Part shown: positions 22,106-23,121 of the stretch, piece after piece
How the letters are laid out: each line of letters starts with the position of its first letter
Numbering within the stretch: position 1 is the stretch's first letter
IMG/VR virus record: IMGVR_UViG_3300021138_000182
Coordinates: 1-23,121 of that record
Strand: one strand, 5' to 3'
From: a virus
DNA: 23,121 nt
Position numbers and translations under genes: made by a program
The notes under the pieces: generated by a model
The model's database searches: none
Told to the model about the DNA's origin: nothing
The model's input: only the letters and a program-made list of their open reading frames with translations

Positions 22106-23023
22106 TCTTGCTAGTTTAACTAGAACGGCTGCTAGGTTAATCTCTGGGTCAGCGACCAGTGTATGATCAACAAGCCCTTGCTTGATAACCAACACAGCAC
22201 TATCCTTCTGCTCATCGGTGGATCCTAGTAGATCTAAATTGTCATAGAGCCAACGATAGATATCTTCCATTTCTTCAGGACGAGCACGGCCGCAAAGCAA
22301 CTTGCGAGCTTCTTGAATCTTGCCCTTCTTGAACAACTCAACCATTTCGATCTTGTAGTCACTGCTATCACCTTCTCCTGCTGTGGGACTGGTTAAGTTA
22401 AGGTCTTCGGTGATGTTTTGTTGAACAAGATTGATACACTTGCGTAGATCCGGATAACTTAACTTAACATAGGTATCCAGTGTATCGAGATCAAACTCAA
22501 TACCTTCGGTTACTAGAATTGTAGCAACACGAGCAGTAAATTCTGTTTGGTCAGTTTTTTCAACGTGGAAACCTTGACAACGACTATGCAGTGCTGGAAT
22601 GATCTTGTTGGGATAGTTACAGGTTAAGATAAATCTTGCTGTGCTGGAATATGTTTCCATCAGTCCCCGCAGAATAGCCTGTGCGTTCAATGACAAATAA
22701 TCTGCCTCGTCTAACAACACAACCTTAAATGGCCCAAATGGAATCATCTGCACAAAATTTGTAATCTTGTCACGAACAGTATCTACATTGTTTTCTCGTG
22801 ATGCATTAATTTCTAATACATCAAAATCTTGAATACCTAGTTCATTCAGCAAGACCTTGGCCAGTGTGGTTTTACCAATGCCTGCTGAACCACTGAACAA
22901 CAAGTGGGGAATAGATTCTTCTTTAATCCAAGACTTTACTTGACGCTTCTGCGCCTCGTCCTTGAACACATACTCTTCGATAGTTTTTGGTCTATATCGT
23001 TCAGTCCACAACTCTTTAGCCAT
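22097..23023 (-). CDS. 44: Clamp-loader ATPase subunit (T4 gp44-like)
   Basis: A 308-residue AAA+ ATPase that loads the sliding clamp (gp45) for gp43. Motifs: WTERYRPKTIEEYV (typical RFC/gp44 start), Walker A GSAGIGKT (45-52), DEAD-box Walker B VVLLDEADYL (101-110), sensor-1 ILTCNYPNKI (132-141) and the arginine finger SRC (147-149). The length matches T4 gp44. GAGGA stands before ATG 23023. The start shares a base with the stop of the upstream gene (TAATG). In T4, 44 is followed by 62, regA and 43; here a homing endonuclease and phoH lie on the opposite strand instead, and gp43 is about 20 kb further downstream. Confidence 0.96.
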   Translation of the reverse strand: MAKELWTERYRPKTIEEYVFKDEAQKRQVKSWIKEESIPHLLFSGSAGIGKTTLAKVLLNELGIQDFDVLEINASRENNVDTVRDKITNFVQMIPFGPFKVVLLDEADYLSLNAQAILRGLMETYSSTARFILTCNYPNKIIPALHSRCQGFHVEKTDQTEFTARVATILVTEGIEFDLDTLDTYVKLSYPDLRKCINLVQQNITEDLNLTSPTAGEGDSSDYKIEMVELFKKGKIQEARKLLCGRARPEEMEDIYRWLYDNLDLLGSTDEQKDSAVLVIKQGLVDHTLVADPEINLAAVLVKLARLQ

Positions 23024-23121
23024 TATACATCCTCTGTAACTTTAATTGGACCGTAAAACCAAACTTCACGATCACTCCACTCCCAACCTAGATCTTCAGG
23101 ACCGGATTCCCATTCCTCTTG
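23023..23121 (-). CDS. C-terminal end of an unknown gene upstream of gp44, cut by the right edge
   Basis: An open minus-strand frame from the window edge to TAA at 23025-23023, coding 32 acidic, Trp-rich residues (EEWESGPEDLGWEWSDREVW, ending YGPIKVTEDV). The TAATG join with gp44 shows translational coupling. Too little is visible to identify it. In T4 the gene before 44 is the clamp gene 45, but these residues do not recall the end of a sliding clamp. Confidence 0.6.
   Translation of the reverse strand, partial: QEEWESGPEDLGWEWSDREVWFYGPIKVTEDV

Noticed and set aside
1-23121. tRNA genes or group I introns
   Set aside because: I saw no cloverleaf candidates and no split reading frames; the homing endonuclease is free-standing. 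A covariance-model search would be needed to be certain.

Overview
This window is part of the genome of a T4-related, contractile-tail bacteriophage. The main support is a family B DNA polymerase of the gp43 type cut by the left edge, a gp44-type clamp-loader ATPase at the right edge, a DsbA-like DNA-binding protein, PhoH, two exact T4-type late promoter boxes (TATAAATA) and N-termini that resemble T4 head-protein propeptides. Nearly all genes lie on the minus strand, usually joined by ATGA or TAATG overlaps. Only phoH and a GIY-YIG homing endonuclease, with a possible leader peptide, are on the plus strand. The host is not proven. The small secreted protein at 15998-16207 has a signal peptide in a style I associate with Betaproteobacteria, so an aquatic betaproteobacterial host is a weak inference.

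Layout, left to right: (1) 1-2485 holds gp43, a small membrane protein and dsbA, i.e. replication and late-transcription functions. (2) 2544-11155 is one tightly overlapped block of seven genes: a Cys-rich protein with a basic tail, a zinc deaminase-fold protein, an 863-residue modular protein, two small unknowns, a 1199-residue protein with three separate nucleotidyltransferase-type signatures, and a small unknown. Several products start with a short 'M-x-x-x-E-F-[IV]-x-E' or similar peptide, which suggests proteins packed into the head and cut by the prohead protease. (3) 11229-12355 holds a late structural-type protein and an unknown. (4) 12324-15925 is a proteostasis operon, dnaJ - peptide deformylase - clpA-like, driven by a consensus sigma-70 promoter. 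(5) 15998-19192 is a lysis and envelope cassette: a secreted small protein, a two-TM membrane protein, a Cys-rich protein, a GH19 endolysin, a small protein, two lipoproteins and an inner-membrane coiled-coil protein. The last of these and the adjacent lipoprotein look like a spanin pair. (6) 19194-20460 holds two late conserved proteins. (7) 20606-22105 is the plus-strand phoH and homing endonuclease block. (8) 22097-23121 holds gp44 and the tail of its upstream neighbour.

The most unusual object is the 863-residue protein at 3931-6522. It is built from unrelated small modules separated by seven copies of Gly-Val-Ala-Glu-(Gly/Ala). All seven share the same 13 bases, including the synonymous positions. 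They look either like protease sites of a head polyprotein, like junctions of a module-shuffling system, or both. Also notable are the triple nucleotidyltransferase protein, a repeated promoter design (dsbA and dnaJ) in which a perfect palindrome covers the -10 region just after the upstream stop codon, a hairpin ahead of gp43 that recalls the T4/RB69 autogenous operator, and a phage ClpA that keeps a ClpP-docking-type tripeptide although no clpP is present here.
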